Shown piece by piece: positions 6,228-7,322 of a stretch of DNA of 7,322 nucleotides. The DNA lies in the NCBI GenBank assembly GCA_031271075.1, contig JAISWN010000335.1, positions 1 to 7,322 of the forward strand, read 5' to 3'. The notes under the pieces are model-generated. The model was not told where the DNA came from. It saw nothing but the letters and a program-made list of their open reading frames with translations, and did not search any database. This DNA comes from Treponema sp. GTDB lineage: Bacteria; Spirochaetota; Spirochaetia; Treponematales; Breznakiellaceae. The position numbers were made by a program, and so were the translations under genes. Position 1 is the stretch's first letter; each line of letters opens with the position of its first letter.

Positions 6228-6397
6228 CTCAACTTGACCCACAAATGGCAAGAAATTCACCACAAAGGCGAAGAAGGCGAATAAGGAATGGAATATGGGG
6301 GGCCTTCATTTTTCCTTCCTTCTGCGCCTTATTCGCCTTCGTGGTCAAAAATTTTAAAAGACAGGTAATCAAATCGTTGCCGGTGGGTCAAGTTTAG
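6228..6397. mobile_element. 170-bp non-coding inverted-repeat element (MITE-like) with 8-bp target duplication
   Basis: The ends are CTCAACTTGACCCAC (6228-6242) and, on the opposite strand, CTAAACTTGACCCAC (6383-6397): 15-bp terminal inverted repeats with one mismatch. They are directly flanked by the identical 8-mers CGCAAAGG at 6220-6227 and 6398-6405. Inside is a 14-bp perfect inverted repeat, GAAGGCGAATAAGG (6273-6286) against 6327-6340, and a small tandem of AAGGCGAA units (6265-6280), so the whole element can fold into a long hairpin. No transposase is encoded, so it would have to be mobilised in trans. In the left LRR frame the element is open throughout and supplies its own stop TAG (6395-6397) at its outer edge. 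Confidence 0.85.
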
Positions 6398-6405
6398 CGC
6401 AAAGG
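6398..6405. repeat. Right target-site duplication CGCAAAGG
   Basis: This is the perfect copy of 6220-6227 on the right side of the element. Collapsing the two copies gives GGC-GCA-AAG-GGT-GCG and restores an unbroken LRR frame. Confidence 0.85.
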
Positions 6406-6624
6406 GTGCGGTAACATTGCCTGCGGCGATAACATCCATCGGTAACCGCGCCTTTACCCGCTGCGCCGCCCTGACCACGGTGAACCTCCCGGCGGTAACC
6501 TCCATCGGCCCTTTGGTCTTCTCCTTCCCCGGCGGCAGCGGTGTGGCTCTCACCGTTACCCTGGGCAGTGCGGTTCCCACGCTGGGGTATACGATGTTCA
6601 ATATCGGGCCGTAGTGTATCGCCG

Positions 6625-7025
6625 CCACATCCACGATGTTTCCGCCCAGAGGAACGATTCCCGATCTGCGGATTCCGGTAATAACCCTTTAAGCCAGGTC
6701 ATGACCAGTCCACGGTTTTCCCCGATTGATTTCAGCGCCCCGCTGACGGCTTTGTCGGTAAACGCGGTATCAACGGCCCAACACTCGGAACTGAAATGAT
6801 GGGCATGGTAGAAGGGGGCCCGTTTTATCGGCGACTGGTAGGCCCATCTGAACAGGGCGAAGGACAGGAGCATGTCGGCCAGGGGCCTGCCCAGGGTTTC
6901 CTGAGTGCAACCACTTCGGGAGAACAACATACCTCGCCGAACCGCAGGTTCGACTTCAGGGCGAGGTTGTTGATTCGTGCCGAAGGGTCGGACCTGCTGT
7001 GCTTCGGCTTCCCGGTGTCAGTCAC
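6625..7025 (-). pseudogene. Transposase-like remnant (IS4/IS1634-type DDE), frameshifted and truncated
   Basis: On the minus strand the piece from 7025 down to about 6897 reads from MTDTGKPKHS to LRFGEVCCSPEVVALRK. From about 6895 the adjacent frame continues with LGRPLADMLLSFALFRWAYQ, then AFTDKAVSGALKSIGENRG and LVMTWLKGLLPE. The two parts join if one base is missing near 6893-6900. The pattern of an R-F-G-E segment, an L-S-F-A-L-x-R-x-x-Y-Q-S-P segment and a T-D-K-x-V-S-x-x-L-x-x-I-G-x-x-R helix resembles the N-terminal half of IS4-superfamily transposases before the first catalytic Asp. Similarity ends near 6640, about where that Asp would fall; the expected D-x-T is not present (ESFLWAETS). 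The catalytic core is therefore missing. The family assignment is from memory of such proteins and is moderate; a different unrecognised protein is possible. Confidence 0.45.
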
Positions 7026-7061
7026 CCTGGTGGGTTTTTTGAAAAAAAGGCGGATCTTTCA

Positions 7062-7090
7062 TTGACTCGGTCAAAAGCAGGTGGTACTAT
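7062..7090 (+). promoter_or_regulatory. Sigma70-type promoter for the ABC transporter gene
   Basis: TTGACT (7062-7067) and TACTAT (7085-7090) are separated by exactly 17 bases, in a locally AT-rich stretch unlike the GC-rich surroundings. The start of transcription would fall near 7097, giving a leader of about 60 bases before ATG 7159. The -35 matches consensus at 5 of 6 positions and the -10 at 4 of 6. Confidence 0.6.
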
Positions 7091-7114
7091 AAAAATCCAG
7101 GTAAATCCTTGCTA

Positions 7115-7123
7115 TGGTACAAT
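7115..7123 (+). promoter_or_regulatory. Possible second promoter, extended -10
   Basis: TGG-TACAAT (7115-7123) is a good extended -10 box (5 of 6 matches plus TGn) 36 bases before the ABC gene start. No convincing -35 lies 16-18 bases upstream. It may be a second start site or chance in an AT-rich leader. Confidence 0.3.
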
Positions 7124-7158
7124 AGGATTATTTTAAAGCCCTAAGGAACCGGGGACCT

Positions 7159-7322
7159 ATGATCGGCTGCGGGAAGACAGGACAGGGGGCGGGTGTGGCG
7201 GACGAAAAAACGGACTATATCCTTGAACTACGGCGCGTTACAAAGACCTTCCCCGGTGTTAAGGCGCTTGATGATGTACACTTTACGCTGAAAAAGGGAG
7301 AAATCCACGCGCTTATGGGAGA
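7159..7322 (+). CDS. Sugar-type ABC transporter ATP-binding protein, 5' part
   Basis: Only the first 54 or so codons are visible. The sequence [20 protein letters not shown] followed by [12 protein letters not shown] is the N-terminal beta-strand region and the lead-in to Walker A (GENGAGKS expected just beyond the edge). This wording ([17 protein letters not shown]) is typical of the double-domain ATPases of ribose/galactose/xylose importers (RbsA/MglA/XylG) and of the related nucleoside (BMP-type) transporters. The substrate cannot be told from this piece. ATG 7159 has GGGGA only three bases upstream. GTG 7195 gives the start [12 protein letters not shown] more usual for the family, with a G-rich stretch before it, so the true start is uncertain. 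It is preceded by its own promoter and is unrelated to the fatty acid operon. Confidence 0.88.
   Translation, partial: MIGCGKTGQGAGVADEKTDYILELRRVTKTFPGVKALDDVHFTLKKGEIHALMG

Larger units (their letters stand above)
6170..6614 (+). pseudogene. BspA-like leucine-rich-repeat (LRR_5) protein fragment, interrupted
   Basis: Two pieces in different frames join into one LRR segment once the mobile element at 6228-6397 and one copy of its duplication are removed. Left piece (6170-6227): GGMLLNKAANTLILYPGAK. Right piece (6398-6614): GAVTLPAAITSIGNRAFTR, then a repeat of the form CAALTTVNLPAVTSIG and TVTLGSAVPTLGYTMFNIG, ending in TAG at 6612-6614. The L-x-L-P-x-x-x-T-S-I-G-x-x-A-F periodicity is typical of BspA/TpLRR surface proteins, which are common in treponemes and act outside the cell in adhesion. 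No signal peptide or N-terminal repeats are present, and the frame upstream of 6170 does not look like LRR, so the 5' part is lost. The 3' end may also be truncated. I treat it as a dead fragment; it could be a displaced cassette of a larger LRR gene. Confidence 0.75.

Noticed and set aside
5835..6263. Minus-strand open frame (about 142 codons) through the hairpin block and accA end
   Set aside because: Gly/Arg/Pro-rich low-complexity translation produced by inverted repeats; it overlaps accA and the LRR fragment and has no family pattern.
7021..7048. Possible terminator or hairpin CACCCTGGTG followed by a T-run, and the T6-G-A6 palindrome
   Set aside because: The GC stem is only 3-4 bp with a very small loop, and the A/T palindrome is a simple homopolymer pair; neither is convincing as a terminator.
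7159..7194. GCGKTGQG near the start of the ABC gene as a P-loop
   Set aside because: It precedes the first beta-strand of the ATPase and lacks the Walker A spacing; the true Walker A is expected just beyond the window end.

Overview
The window is GC-rich and reads almost entirely on the + strand. It suggests a spirochaete of the Treponema / termite-gut treponeme type. The best evidence is a complete FabV/Ter enoyl reductase that matches the Treponema denticola Ter protein closely over its whole length, as I recall that sequence. A BspA-like (Treponema-type) leucine-rich-repeat remnant points the same way. The assignment is an inference from protein resemblance; there is no rRNA or other phylogenetic marker here.

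Bases 1-5880 form one tightly packed fatty-acid biosynthesis operon: 3' end of fabF, then fabZ, fabV, accB, accC, accD and accA. Gaps are 1-24 bases and fabV/accB overlap by ATGA. AccB (biotin carrier), AccC (biotin carboxylase) and AccD+AccA (carboxyltransferase) make malonyl-CoA. FabF condenses malonyl-ACP with the growing acyl chain, FabZ dehydrates the 3-hydroxyacyl-ACP, and FabV reduces the enoyl product. The ketoreductase, ACP and malonyl transferase are not in view and may lie upstream. Two translation starts in the operon (fabZ and accB) sit inside short in-frame tandem duplications.

Bases 5881-7060 are a decayed accessory zone with no intact gene. A weak terminator-like hairpin follows accA. 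Next comes a block of at least six consecutive hairpins (about 5898-6113), four of them with perfect 6-7 bp stems and 3-base loops. Then there is a fragment of a BspA-like LRR gene (6170-6614) split by a 170-bp non-coding mobile element (6228-6397). This element has 15-bp terminal inverted repeats (one mismatch) and a perfect 8-bp target duplication, and removing it with one duplication copy restores the LRR reading frame. A minus-strand, frameshifted, truncated transposase-like remnant follows (about 6625-7025).

Bases 7060-7322 start a new unit: a good sigma70-type promoter and the first codons of a sugar-type ABC transporter ATPase that runs off the window.

The strongest candidates for something undescribed are the small inverted-repeat element with its intact target-site record, the multi-hairpin block, and the duplicated start-codon modules. 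No defence system, CRISPR array or tRNA/rRNA gene was seen.
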